Origin: an uncultured archaeon
GTDB taxonomy: Archaea > Nanobdellota > Nanobdellia > Woesearchaeales > ARS49
Direction of reading: 5' to 3'
NCBI GenBank assembly: GCA_902385765.1
Contig: CABMGU010000014.1
Location: 1 to 38,987, forward strand
DNA length: 38,987 bases
Positions within the stretch are counted from its first letter, which is position 1; every line of letters starts with the position of its first letter. The notes below the pieces were generated by a model. The model did no database searches. It was not told the origin of the DNA and was given only the letters and a program-made list of their open reading frames with translations. The position numbers were made by a program, and so were the translations under genes. This document shows positions 19,215 to 28,043 of this stretch, one piece after another.

Positions 19215-19888
19215 AGTTTGATTGCCGGCGTGTTTTTGCCGACTACGAATGCGAATTTGCTCAGTGTTTCAACTTTTTCCTTGTCTTTTGAGCACCAGAC
19301 TTTGTTTTCTTTGATTTCTTGTATTGTGCCGATTGTGCCTATGTGTCTTCCGCTGGTTATGAATGCTGTATTTCCTTTTGCGAGCGGGAAGTGTTCGATT
19401 ATTTTCTGGCTCGGCAGCTCGATTAGAATGCTGTCTCCTGTTGCGTATTCTTTCTTCTCAACAAGCAGGTTTCTGCCGTCTGACAGGTTTAGCTGTGATT
19501 TTCCTTTTCGGTTTGTTGTTTTGTTGTTGATTCTGCATATTTTTTTGTTTGTTTCTGATTCTGGGATGTTTATGAATTTCAGCCTGCCTTTCTGGTCAAG
19601 GGTGCATCTTAAATTTGTGTTTGGCTTGATGCTGACCGTGTCCATGAAGCCGATGCCGAAGTGAATGTCCTTGATTATTTTTCCATCAATCATTACTGCT
19701 TTGTCATTGATTATTTTCTTGCTTTCTTTTTTTATTTGTGCGCATCCAAGCTGTTTTAGTAATAGTCCGATTGGAAGTGAGCGTTCTAATTCGTGTGCTC
19801 CTGGCTGTGGTCTGAGTATCCATTTGTTTACTTTTCTCAGTATTGTCCAGCTTTTTGGCGCCGCGTATGATTTTAAGTGCCTGCTCAT
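19211..19888 (-). CDS. rps4e: Ribosomal protein S4e
   Basis: HLKSYAAPKSWTILRKVNKWILRPQPGAHELERSLPIGLLL. Confidence 0.95.
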   Translation of the reverse strand: MSRHLKSYAAPKSWTILRKVNKWILRPQPGAHELERSLPIGLLLKQLGCAQIKKESKKIINDKAVMIDGKIIKDIHFGIGFMDTVSIKPNTNLRCTLDQKGRLKFINIPESETNKKICRINNKTTNRKGKSQLNLSDGRNLLVEKKEYATGDSILIELPSQKIIEHFPLAKGNTAFITSGRHIGTIGTIQEIKENKVWCSKDKEKVETLSKFAFVVGKNTPAIKL

Positions 19889-20265
19889 TTCTGTTCACCC
19901 TTGGCTTCTTGTGTTAGTCTTCGTTTGTCTGCGTGTAATTCGAGTATTATCAGGTTTGACGTGTGTATAGGATACATTGCCTTGCTTCCGTCTTTCTTGA
20001 TGAATTCTACTCCTGTGATGAATGCCTTCATTCGTTTTGTGTTTACCCTGTCTATCGTTCCTGTTTTGCCTTTGTGTTGTCCTCGTATTACTTTGACCTT
20101 GTCTCCTTTTCTTGCGCGTAATGCTCTTGTTTTCAGTTTGAGTCTGAGTTCTTTTGACAAATGGCTTCCCAGGAGAGTGCTTCTTACGTGCAATGGCGCG
20201 TTGCGTACGTAATTGCGTTGTTTTGTCGGTTTCTTGCTTCCAGTCCAGCTTGTGCTCCAGTTCAT
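19885..20265 (-). CDS. rpl24: Ribosomal protein L24 (uL24)
   Basis: LRARKGDKVKVIRGQHKGKTGTIDRVNTKR; start set to ATG at 20265 overlapping L14 TGA. Confidence 0.93.
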   Translation of the reverse strand: MNWSTSWTGSKKPTKQRNYVRNAPLHVRSTLLGSHLSKELRLKLKTRALRARKGDKVKVIRGQHKGKTGTIDRVNTKRMKAFITGVEFIKKDGSKAMYPIHTSNLIILELHADKRRLTQEAKGEQK

Positions 20266-20663
20266 ATTACAGTGCTCGCTATTTTTGCTACCAGCGGCCA
20301 TCTTTCAGCTGCTTCTTTTGCAATCGGTCCTTTTATCATAGTTCCTTTCGGGTTGCCCAGGTCGTCTTTTACTACGACTGCTGCGTTGTCTTCAAACCTT
20401 ATTCTTGTGCCGTCCAGTCTTCTGTATGGCATTTTTTGTCTTACTATGATTGCCATCACTACCTGTTTTCTCATTTCCGGTTTTCCTTCCACTACTGAGC
20501 AGGCGACGTAATCTGCTATCGCTGCTGATGGCTTTCTTCCCTTCGTGGTTTTTGCAGTCTTTATGCTTATGATTCTGAGTATTCGTGCTCCGCTGTTGTC
20601 GCACGCCAGCACGTTTGCCGTGTGGGGCAGTCCTCGTGTTATGCTTGCCTTAAGCGCTTTCAT
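20262..20663 (-). CDS. rpl14: Ribosomal protein L14 (uL14)
   Basis: LACDNSGARILRIISIKTAKTTKGRKPSAAIADYV. Confidence 0.95.
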   Translation of the reverse strand: MKALKASITRGLPHTANVLACDNSGARILRIISIKTAKTTKGRKPSAAIADYVACSVVEGKPEMRKQVVMAIIVRQKMPYRRLDGTRIRFEDNAAVVVKDDLGNPKGTMIKGPIAKEAAERWPLVAKIASTVI

Positions 20664-20985
20664 TTTCTTCTTTCTCCCGCTTGACTTTTGATTCTTCCAT
20701 CATTTCCTGTTTTGCTTCGAATAGTTTTTCGTGTCCGAGTTTTTCTATGATGGTGAAGTGTTTTGTCTTGCTGATTGGTCTGCATTCTTCTACTTTCACT
20801 ATGTCTCCTTTCTTTGCGTCAATGTCTTTTGGATTGTGCGCTTTGATTCTTGTTCGTTTTTTCTCGTATCTTTCGTATTTTGAAACGTATTTTCTTCTTG
20901 GCCATTCGACTGTTGCTGTTGACTGCATTCTTGCCTCTAATACGATGCCCGTGAACGTCCTTCCCCTTGTTCTGATGCTTTGCAT
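20650..20985 (-). CDS. rps17: Ribosomal protein S17 (uS17)
   Basis: GRTFTGIVLEARMQSTATVEWPRRKYVSKYERYEKKRTRIKAHNP. Confidence 0.95.
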   Translation of the reverse strand: MQSIRTRGRTFTGIVLEARMQSTATVEWPRRKYVSKYERYEKKRTRIKAHNPKDIDAKKGDIVKVEECRPISKTKHFTIIEKLGHEKLFEAKQEMMEESKVKREKEENESA

Positions 20986-20992
20986 TTTTCAC

Positions 20993-21298
20993 CTACTTGA
21001 TGATGATTGTTTCAGGCGCGAATCCAGCTTCAATGAGGATCTGCTTGACCTTTTGTTTGTGTTCGCCTTGGAGTTCGATTCTGTTTTCTTTTATCGTTCC
21101 TCCGCACGCGAGTTGGGCTTTGAGCTTTTTTGCCAGCTGTTCGAGATCGATTTCCTTTTGGTCAATCCCTTCGATAACAGTGTACATCTTGTTGAATTTT
21201 TTCGCCTCGATTCGGACGACAATTTTCTGGCTTTCTTTCGCGATGCTCTCGCAAACGCAAAGCTCTTTTGGTAAGCCGCATGTCACGCAGACCGTCAT
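20993..21298 (-). CDS. Translation initiation factor aIF1 (SUI1/eIF1 family)
   Basis: CVTCGLPKELCVCESIAKESQKIVVRIEAKKFNKMYTVIEGID; start set to 21298 overlapping L29 stop. Confidence 0.92.
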   Translation of the reverse strand: MTVCVTCGLPKELCVCESIAKESQKIVVRIEAKKFNKMYTVIEGIDQKEIDLEQLAKKLKAQLACGGTIKENRIELQGEHKQKVKQILIEAGFAPETIIIK

Positions 21299-21492
21299 GC
21301 TTTTTTTCGTGCCTCCGCGAGAATTGTGTTTATTCTCGCGATTGTTTTCTTTGCAAGTTTGAGTTTTCCCGGATTTTTTGGTATTGTGCCGGTGGCTACC
21401 TGGGCGTTGTCTTTCATAAGCTCTTTGTACAGCTCTTGTTTTTTCTGATTTAGGTCGTTTTCGCCCAGTGCCCTTAATTCCTTTATCTTCAT
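21295..21492 (-). CDS. rpl29: Ribosomal protein L29 (uL29)
   Basis: MKIKELRALGENDLNQKKQELYKELMK...NPGKLKLAKKTIARINTILAE. Confidence 0.93.
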   Translation of the reverse strand: MKIKELRALGENDLNQKKQELYKELMKDNAQVATGTIPKNPGKLKLAKKTIARINTILAEARKKA

Positions 21493-22115
21493 TTTTTTGC
21501 CTCAGGTGCTTCAACTTTTGGTTTGTTTACTTCCAAATCATCGGGCATTCTTGTTTGTGCTCCCATTATTGAGACTTTTACTCCTATTGCTCCGGTTTTC
21601 ATTATGCAGGCTGCATTTGCTTTCTTGACGCCTTCGAATGCGATGTTTCCTGCTTTTTTGAGGTATCCGCTGTAGAATCTCCAGCTTTTTGCGCGCTGGC
21701 TTGGTACTTTTCCTGAGATTATGATTTCAATGCCTATCGCCCCTGAGCTTATGACGTCCTGCATTGTTTTGTGGCCGATTGCTTTGAACTTGTTTATGCC
21801 GAATCTTTCTATGGTGCTTGCTATTCTTTCTGCCACAATCTGGGCGTCCAGGTTTGGGTTTTCTACTTCCGCGATTTCTATCTGCGGGTTTTCAAGTTCG
21901 AATTTCTTTTTGAGCGTGTTTGTGAGTTTTTTGATGTTTTCTCCTTTTCTTCCTACCACCAGTCCCGGTCTGCTTGCATAAATGATTATTTTCTCTCCGA
22001 GCGGGGTTCTCATTAGTTTTGTGTGGCTGTGCCCGACGTTTTTGAGAGTTTCAGATATGAATTCCTGGATTCTGTGTTCTTTCAGTTTTTCTGCGATGAA
22101 TTTGCGTTCAATCAT
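21489..22115 (-). CDS. rps3: Ribosomal protein S3 (uS3)
   Basis: KH-domain GLVVGRKGENIKKLTNTLKKKF; operon context. Confidence 0.95.
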   Translation of the reverse strand: MIERKFIAEKLKEHRIQEFISETLKNVGHSHTKLMRTPLGEKIIIYASRPGLVVGRKGENIKKLTNTLKKKFELENPQIEIAEVENPNLDAQIVAERIASTIERFGINKFKAIGHKTMQDVISSGAIGIEIIISGKVPSQRAKSWRFYSGYLKKAGNIAFEGVKKANAACIMKTGAIGVKVSIMGAQTRMPDDLEVNKPKVEAPEAKK

Positions 22116-22543
22116 TTCTTTGCCTCTTCTAATACTAATTCGATATGTGCTCGTTTCGTTTTTGTGCGCTGTCTGCCGTATTTCTGTGTTGTTGGTCCTT
22201 TTTGTGCGCTTGCGTGTCTTATGATTAGGTTTCCAGTGCTTAGTCCTTTGAATTGCGCGTTTGCCTCAGCGCTTTTCAGGAGGTCGAGTATCTCTTCGCA
22301 GGTTTTTACCGCGAACCTGCCGGCTGCCATTCCTGCTTTGTGTGCGACGTTTCTGTTGTATCTCGTGAACGGAATTGCTTTTTTGAGTGTTATCGCGTCT
22401 TCGAGCAGTTTTTTTGCTTTTTGGACGTTCATTCCTCGCACTGCTTGGCACACCTGTGTGCTTTTCTTGAGTGAGATTGGCAGTGAGAGGCCGACTGCTT
22501 TTGCGCAATTCTCCGTTATCTTTGTTGAATAGCTGTATGCCAT
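22112..22543 (-). CDS. rpl22: Ribosomal protein L22 (uL22)
   Basis: AKKLLEDAITLKKAIPFTRYNRNVAHKAG...RQRTKTKRAHIELVLEE. Confidence 0.94.
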   Translation of the reverse strand: MAYSYSTKITENCAKAVGLSLPISLKKSTQVCQAVRGMNVQKAKKLLEDAITLKKAIPFTRYNRNVAHKAGMAAGRFAVKTCEEILDLLKSAEANAQFKGLSTGNLIIRHASAQKGPTTQKYGRQRTKTKRAHIELVLEEAKK

Positions 22544-22924
22544 TTATCTCACCGACAGCGATGCGCTGCTTCTTGTTGCTCCGATTCCTGGCGCGCTGTG
22601 TTTGACTTGTTTTCTTGTTAGTGCGAATTCTCCCAGCCTGTGTCCGAGCAGTTCTGGTTCTATTATGACCATTACCCATTCTTTTCCGTTGTATACCTTG
22701 ATCGTTTTTCCTACCATTTCCGGGATTACTATCATGTCTCTTGCGTGCGTTTTGATGTCTTTCGGGTTTGCTTTGATGTCTTCCAGGAGTTTTTTCTCTA
22801 CTTCTGTGAATCCGCGTTTTATCTTGCGTCTTTCTCGTGACGGAACTAATTTTGCGAATTCTTCGAGGCTAAGCTTCGTGAACTCTGATGCGCTTTTTCC
22901 GTGGAAAATGAATTCTTTTGCCAT
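22544..22924 (-). CDS. rps19: Ribosomal protein S19 (uS19)
   Basis: MIVIPEMVGKTIKVYNGKEWVMVIIEPELLGHRLGEFALTRKQVKHSAPGIGATRSS; start set to 22924. Confidence 0.95.
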   Translation of the reverse strand: MAKEFIFHGKSASEFTKLSLEEFAKLVPSRERRKIKRGFTEVEKKLLEDIKANPKDIKTHARDMIVIPEMVGKTIKVYNGKEWVMVIIEPELLGHRLGEFALTRKQVKHSAPGIGATRSSASLSVR

Positions 22925-22928
22925 GTTT

Positions 22929-23642
22929 TCACTTCTTCCTTCCTGTGCGCCTTGGCCACAGTTTTCCGACTTTTCTTCCTGGAGGTGCAAAGTGTCCTAC
23001 TGATTTGTTCTTTGCTTTTCTGCTTGTTCTCTTGTTTCCGTATGGGTGGTCGACTGCGTTTTGTGCTGCCGCGCTCGGGTTCGGCCATCTCTTGTTGGTC
23101 ATTCTCTTTCTGAAATGCTGGACTCCTGCCTTAAGCATTGGCTTTTCCAGTCTTCCTGCTCCTGCTATTATTCCGATGCACGCCCTGCAGTTGAGGTTGA
23201 ATGTTCTTTCTTTTTTGCTTGGCAGTTGTATTGTTGCATAGCTTTCTGTTTTCGCCAGTATTCTTGCTGCCGAGCCTCCTGTTCTGCAGAATTTTCCGCC
23301 GTCTCCTGGTTGTGATTCTATGTTGAATACTGGTGTTCCTTCAGGTATTTCTTTGAGCTTGAGTGTGTTTCCGGGGTTTACTTCGCCTCCTGGTCCTGTT
23401 TGTACTTCGTCTCCTATTTTGATGAATTCTGGTGCAGGCATGAGACAGTTTATTCCGTCTTCGTATTTTACTTCGATTAGCGGTGCGGTGTGTCCTGGGC
23501 ATTTTATGATGTCAGTTACCCTGCCTTTTACCAGCTTTGCCGGCTCGCTTCGCATTTTTGCGTCTCCTGCGTATGCGAAGCTTTTTGCGCGGTATGTTGG
23601 TCCGCCTTTTCCTCTTGCCTGTTGTATTAATGACTTGCCCAT
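22929..23642 (-). CDS. rpl2: Ribosomal protein L2 (uL2)
   Basis: GKSLIQQARGKGGPTYRAKSFAY...WPNPSAAAQNAVDHPYGN. Confidence 0.96.
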   Translation of the reverse strand: MGKSLIQQARGKGGPTYRAKSFAYAGDAKMRSEPAKLVKGRVTDIIKCPGHTAPLIEVKYEDGINCLMPAPEFIKIGDEVQTGPGGEVNPGNTLKLKEIPEGTPVFNIESQPGDGGKFCRTGGSAARILAKTESYATIQLPSKKERTFNLNCRACIGIIAGAGRLEKPMLKAGVQHFRKRMTNKRWPNPSAAAQNAVDHPYGNKRTSRKAKNKSVGHFAPPGRKVGKLWPRRTGRKK

Positions 23643-23646
23643 TGTA

Positions 23647-23910
23647 TTACATTATCCCCAGCGTTGTTGCGATGTCTATTGCTGGTGTTTCTTTTGCGAG
23701 TGTGATGTATGCGAGTTTTTCTCCTCTGACTGAATTGAGCGTGTTTACTGCTGTTACTTTTGCCTTGAATAGTTCCTGTATTGCTTTCTTTATGTCTTGC
23801 TTGGTTGCTTTTCTGTCTACTACGAAAACGAGTTTGTTCTCTGATTCCATCAGCCTGATGCTTTTTTCAGTTGCTAATGGATACTTGATTGTTATGTGTG
23901 CGTCCATCAT
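23647..23910 (-). CDS. rpl23: Ribosomal protein L23 (uL23)
   Basis: IKYPLATEKSIRLMESENKLVFVVDRKATKQDIKKAI. Confidence 0.95.
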   Translation of the reverse strand: MMDAHITIKYPLATEKSIRLMESENKLVFVVDRKATKQDIKKAIQELFKAKVTAVNTLNSVRGEKLAYITLAKETPAIDIATTLGIM

Positions 23911-24713
23911 ATGAACAATTTCTCCTTGTCAAGTTTTTGTATTGCTGCTTGTGTGAATATTGTGAGTCTTCCTGCGTGTGTTCCTGGTGCGAGCAGTTCT
24001 GCATTGATGCTTGTTACTTCTGTTGCGTCCACTCCTGGTATGTTTTTTGCTGCCTTGAGCGCGTTGCATTTTCCGCTTAATACCAGCAGTGGCCCTTTTG
24101 TTTTTTTGTATCTTCTTCCTCGGAGTTTTCCTGCGCCGGCTCGCACTTTCTTTTCTTCTGCTCTTTCAAGTTCTTCTTTCAGTCCAAGTGTTTCAAGTAT
24201 TTTCACCAGTTCGCTGGTTTTTGTTATGCTTTCAATGTCTGTTGAGAGAATGAATGGATAGTTTGCTGGCGTCTTGTGTCCTCTTTGTGTAACCGCGTCT
24301 TTGCTGACTGTCGCTGCCAGTGCGCTTCTTGTTGCTTTTTTTCTTTCCTTGTCATTTATTTTTTGTGCGATTATGTGTTCTGATGTTGGCGGGAATGCTC
24401 TTCTTCCTTTTACTGTTCCTGGCGCGAATGCTCCTACCCATATCATATGTTCTCCTCTTCTTACGAGTGTTTTTCTTGGCATTCTGCCGAGTCCTTTGCC
24501 GTATGCTCCTTTGTAGTCTCTTCTTGTTCTGCTGAGTCTTGCTGCCTGTTTTTTTCCTGCTCTTGGGTCTGCGCCGTATCTTTGTTTTTGGTGGCTTTGT
24601 ATTGCTTCCACTGCTCGTTTTATCAAGTCCGGTCTTATTTCTTCTTCAAACTGTATTGGAAGTTTTTGCTTTCCGGTTTCCTTGCTTTCCTTGTTGAGTA
24701 TTTTTAGTTCCAT
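23907..24713 (-). CDS. rpl4: Ribosomal protein L4 (uL4)
   Basis: RYGADPRAGKKQAARLSRTRRDYKGAYGKGLGRMPRKTL. Confidence 0.95.
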   Translation of the reverse strand: MELKILNKESKETGKQKLPIQFEEEIRPDLIKRAVEAIQSHQKQRYGADPRAGKKQAARLSRTRRDYKGAYGKGLGRMPRKTLVRRGEHMIWVGAFAPGTVKGRRAFPPTSEHIIAQKINDKERKKATRSALAATVSKDAVTQRGHKTPANYPFILSTDIESITKTSELVKILETLGLKEELERAEEKKVRAGAGKLRGRRYKKTKGPLLVLSGKCNALKAAKNIPGVDATEVTSINAELLAPGTHAGRLTIFTQAAIQKLDKEKLFI

Positions 24714-24714
24714 T

Positions 24715-25686
24715 TTATTGTTTTGAGCTCGTGCTCGTGTATGTTATTTGTGGCGGTTCTTTTGGCAGTTTTGTTATTATTAGTCTTGGCAGTGTCATTG
24801 TTATCAGTCTTTTGTGTGCTCCGCCGACGCTGCCTTTGATAAGGAGATATTGGTTTTTGACGAATCCGTATCGCATGAATCCGCCTTTTGCGTTTATTTT
24901 TGCCGGGTCGTCGTTTATTTTTATGATTTGTTTGTTTCTGTCAACTATTTGCTGGAATCCCATTTGTCCCTGGTGTGCTACTCGGTAAAGTCTTGGTCCG
25001 TGCCATGGTCCGAGGCTTCCCGGAGTCCTGATTCCTTTCTGGCTTTTGTGTGATCTTTTGTTTAGTCCGAATCTTTTCATCGGTCCTTGCAGTCCTTTTC
25101 CTTTTGTTATTGAGGTTATGTCTACTAGCTGTCCTTCTGTGAATACGTCTGTTATCTTGATTTCTTTTCCGAGGAGTCCCTGTGCATACGCGAGTTTTTC
25201 TTCAGGTTTTGTTCCGCCTATGCCGAGTTCGAAGAATTCCGGTGCTTTCTTGCCTATCGATGTCAGTTTGGGTTGTGTATACGCCAATACTCTGACTTCT
25301 GCCATATTTTTCGTGTCTGGTTGTTTTCCTGGTTTTTTCTGTGTTATTATTTTTCTCGATGTTTCTTTTTCGAGTTTTTCTGCGTTGATTTGTCCGGAGC
25401 AGTGTAATCCATAAGCGTCTTTTTTGTATAGAATGATTGAGGCGATTTTGATTGGAGGGCATTCGAGGATTGTTACTGGCATTTGTACGTCCTCGCCTTT
25501 TGTGAGCGAGGTCATTCTGTTGTCGTTGACGATGAGATGTGTCATCCCGACTTTGTAGCCTGCAAATCCGACGATTTTTGTTTCTTTGCCAGGAGTCCAG
25601 GTTCTTATTCTTGCAACTATGTCTGCCGCGCGTTTTCGCGGCCAATATTCCATGCTTCCTCTTCTTGGTTGTCTTAGTCTTGGCAT
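24715..25686 (-). CDS. rpl3: Ribosomal protein L3 (uL3)
   Basis: PRRGSMEYWPRKRA...GYKVGMTHLI...VDITSITKGKGLQGPMKRFG. Confidence 0.96.
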   Translation of the reverse strand: MPRLRQPRRGSMEYWPRKRAADIVARIRTWTPGKETKIVGFAGYKVGMTHLIVNDNRMTSLTKGEDVQMPVTILECPPIKIASIILYKKDAYGLHCSGQINAEKLEKETSRKIITQKKPGKQPDTKNMAEVRVLAYTQPKLTSIGKKAPEFFELGIGGTKPEEKLAYAQGLLGKEIKITDVFTEGQLVDITSITKGKGLQGPMKRFGLNKRSHKSQKGIRTPGSLGPWHGPRLYRVAHQGQMGFQQIVDRNKQIIKINDDPAKINAKGGFMRYGFVKNQYLLIKGSVGGAHKRLITMTLPRLIITKLPKEPPQITYTSTSSKQ

Positions 25687-25699
25687 AGACTGCTCTCTC

Positions 25700-25830
25700 T
25701 AAGTTTTTTTTAATGAAACACGATGCCCTTTACCGTGTTAGCCAACAGAGCCTTTTGCGGAACCCGGTGAGAAGTAGTGCACTTTGCACCGACTGTACTG
25801 GGATTTCCTTCTCAGGCTCGTCAGTATTCC
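25700..25830 (-). ncRNA. Candidate structured 5' leader or small RNA upstream of the L3 operon
   Basis: Nested pairs on minus strand GAGCCT/AGGCTC, GAGAAG/CTTCTC, GTGCA-AAG-TGCAC, and a separate AACACG/CGTGTT hairpin; no ORF. Confidence 0.4.
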
Positions 25831-25847
25831 TGCGTCAATAGGGGTTG

Positions 25848-25857
25848 TTTATAAAGG
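25848..25857 (-). promoter_or_regulatory. Putative TATA box for the ribosomal protein operon
   Basis: CCTTTATAAA on minus strand, overlapping the 3' end of the Lrp-like gene. Confidence 0.5.
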
Positions 25858-26358
25858 TATCTGTTCGAGGGCATATTCTTCGAACTTGTGTACTTTTAAT
25901 ATTAGAAATCCTCTCCAGTCGGCTATTATGGTGTTGAACTTTTGTCGGATTTGTTGTTGTATTGTTTCTAGTTCTGTTGGGTTTTTTGCGATAAGAACGC
26001 AGGTTAAATCATAATCCCCCATCAGGCTTAGTAAGTCTATTACTCTGGGGTGGTTTTTTAGGTGTGCTATAAACTGCTCTGTTGTTTCTTGTGTGTTGTT
26101 GTGTAGTTTTATCTTGATATCTGCTACTAGCGGATACCCCATATTCCTTGGTACAAGCAGCGCCTTTATTCTATCTATAATGCCCTTTTTGTGCAGCTTC
26201 TCTATTCGTGCCTTCACTGAATCTATTGATAGTCCTACTTTTTTCGCTATGTTTGTTAAGCTCTCTCTTCCGTTATCCTGTAGAATGAGTAGTATTTGCT
26301 TGTCTTTTTGGTCGAAAAACTCAGGCTCCTTCACTATTTCTTCTGTCATTTTTCCCAA
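25849..26358 (-). CDS. Lrp/AsnC-family transcriptional regulator
   Basis: N-terminal HTH LQDNGRESLTNIAKKVGLSIDSVKARIEKLHKKGIIDRI and C-terminal RAM-like domain (LLSLMGDYDLTCVLIAKN). Confidence 0.9.
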   Translation of the reverse strand: MGKMTEEIVKEPEFFDQKDKQILLILQDNGRESLTNIAKKVGLSIDSVKARIEKLHKKGIIDRIKALLVPRNMGYPLVADIKIKLHNNTQETTEQFIAHLKNHPRVIDLLSLMGDYDLTCVLIAKNPTELETIQQQIRQKFNTIIADWRGFLILKVHKFEEYALEQIPL

Positions 26359-26471
26359 TAATTCGCCTTTTTATTTAAAATTATCGAAAATTTAAGGAAA
26401 AATGACCGAAAGACTTAATAATTTCAACATCTACTACTATAGTGTGACGAAAAGTCACGAGGTAAACGAAA

Positions 26472-26957
26472 ATGACGACCAAAAAGAAAGTAACAGCAGA
26501 AACAAGGAATAGAGAGGTTCTCTATAAAGCACAACAGAAATGTGACTGGTTAAAAAGACAATCAGCACGATTACACGACAGATATTCCCCATACGACTAT
26601 AGAATTGATTTTGCCAACTCGCAGTATAGAACTGTTGAAACAATGTGCAGGGATCGACCATGTCAAATCCCGCCTGACCCGCTGTCTCAAATTCTTGCAA
26701 AAGATTTGAGCAGCAATAATCATGAGAACTACAACAACGCCTTGTTTTTCCTGGGCCGCATGGCAAAAAGGTACATGGCTCAAGAAAGGTACATGGAGTT
26801 GTCCCAATATTATTGTGGACGCCGCTCACCAGAATCCTCCAATCCAGTCGAGGAAAGACCTTCAATAATCTTTCCCGACGCACAGCAGTACAAAGCAGAT
26901 ATGGGAAAACTTGCAAAAGGCCTTGTCCAGAGGCTCGGTGCAGTAAAGGTCGAGTGA
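26472..26957 (+). CDS. Hypothetical protein, first gene of a compositionally discordant cassette
   Basis: 161 aa, GAGG Shine-Dalgarno; no family recognised. Confidence 0.7.
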   Translation: MTTKKKVTAETRNREVLYKAQQKCDWLKRQSARLHDRYSPYDYRIDFANSQYRTVETMCRDRPCQIPPDPLSQILAKDLSSNNHENYNNALFFLGRMAKRYMAQERYMELSQYYCGRRSPESSNPVEERPSIIFPDAQQYKADMGKLAKGLVQRLGAVKVE

Positions 26958-26968
26958 GGTAAACGAAA

Positions 26969-27556
26969 ATGAACTACAATGCACAAACAGGAAGAGAATT
27001 AATGCAAAAATATCTTGGTAATGAACCAAAGCTTGCTAAAAGGCTTGAACATAGCGTAGCAGTTGGTGACTTTTCTTCAAAGGTCGCCAGAAGGATAACG
27101 CAAAGAAACCCTGAATTAAGTCTTGATGCAGATTTATGCGAATTTTTAGGATATAGCCACGATATCGGCTATTCTGTGGCTGATGGCAAACATGAAGTGC
27201 ATACAGTTGATATTCTTCAAAAGGAAGGGGTAGAATCTCAAGTGGCAAGAAAAGCCATGCACGGTCAGTTGGTCGAACAATTTGGGGTTAAAGAGGGGGA
27301 TACTGCACGGTATATGCCGGCCGGAATTGAGGGCATGATTCTCACTTATTGCGATATGAGTGTCAGGACAGGAGAACCCGTTACAATAAGAGAAAGAGCT
27401 GCTGAAATTGTTGGAAGAATAAAAGGAATTCCAACGATGCCGGAGCAGTTGAAGAAAGATATCGAGGAAAACATGTATAACGCCCTGCCGAGATTTGAGA
27501 GATACGAACAGGCAGTTCTGGCATTAGCGGGCGTCTCCTCAGCAAAGGAGTTTTAA
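26969..27556 (+). CDS. HD-domain phosphohydrolase
   Basis: LEHSVAVGDFSSKVA...CEFLGYSHDIGYSV: H...HD motifs and later D (LTYCDMSV). Confidence 0.85.
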   Translation: MNYNAQTGRELMQKYLGNEPKLAKRLEHSVAVGDFSSKVARRITQRNPELSLDADLCEFLGYSHDIGYSVADGKHEVHTVDILQKEGVESQVARKAMHGQLVEQFGVKEGDTARYMPAGIEGMILTYCDMSVRTGEPVTIRERAAEIVGRIKGIPTMPEQLKKDIEENMYNALPRFERYEQAVLALAGVSSAKEF

Positions 27557-27557
27557 C

Positions 27558-28043
27558 ATGGCGAGTATAACCGCCCCGGATTACAAGGAGGCGAATGGCC
27601 CAATAGTTTTCTTAGCTGGTCCAATACAGGGCGCAGAGGACTGGCAAAGAACCGCTATTGAGCTGCTAACAAGAACAAATCCTGCCGTTAATGTTGCTTC
27701 TTCAAGAGGGGATTACTCCAATAGAAAATTTGATTATGATGCCCAAGTGGATTGGGAAACCCATTATCTCAAGGAAGCGGCAAAAACCGGTTCAATATTG
27801 TTCTGGTTGGCAAAAGAAAAAGAACACATATGTGACCGGGCATTTGCACAAACAACCAGATTTGAACTCGCTGAATGGGTGACGAAGTACGGGTGTGATA
27901 AAAACCTGAGATTATCAATAGGTATCGAGCCTGGTTTTTCCGGAGAAAGATACTTGCGAAGAAGAATCGGGCAGGATCATCCTGAACTTCAAATATATTC
28001 TAAATTAGAGGACGTTTGTACAGCGGCTGTTGGAAAGTTATAA
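27558..28043 (+). CDS. Nucleoside 2-deoxyribosyltransferase-like protein
   Basis: IVFLAGPIQGAEDWQRTAIELL...FAQTTRFELAEWVTKYG. Confidence 0.8.
   Translation: MASITAPDYKEANGPIVFLAGPIQGAEDWQRTAIELLTRTNPAVNVASSRGDYSNRKFDYDAQVDWETHYLKEAAKTGSILFWLAKEKEHICDRAFAQTTRFELAEWVTKYGCDKNLRLSIGIEPGFSGERYLRRRIGQDHPELQIYSKLEDVCTAAVGKL

Noticed and set aside
13429-25645. Numerous ORFs antisense to ribosomal and secY genes
   Set aside because: Low-complexity translations produced by biased codon usage on the true coding strand; no recognisable domains.
26402-26512. Short ORF MTERLNNFNIYYYSVTKSHEVNENDD... overlapping the cassette leader
   Set aside because: Overlaps the well-supported start at 26472 out of frame, with no ribosome-binding site or known domain.
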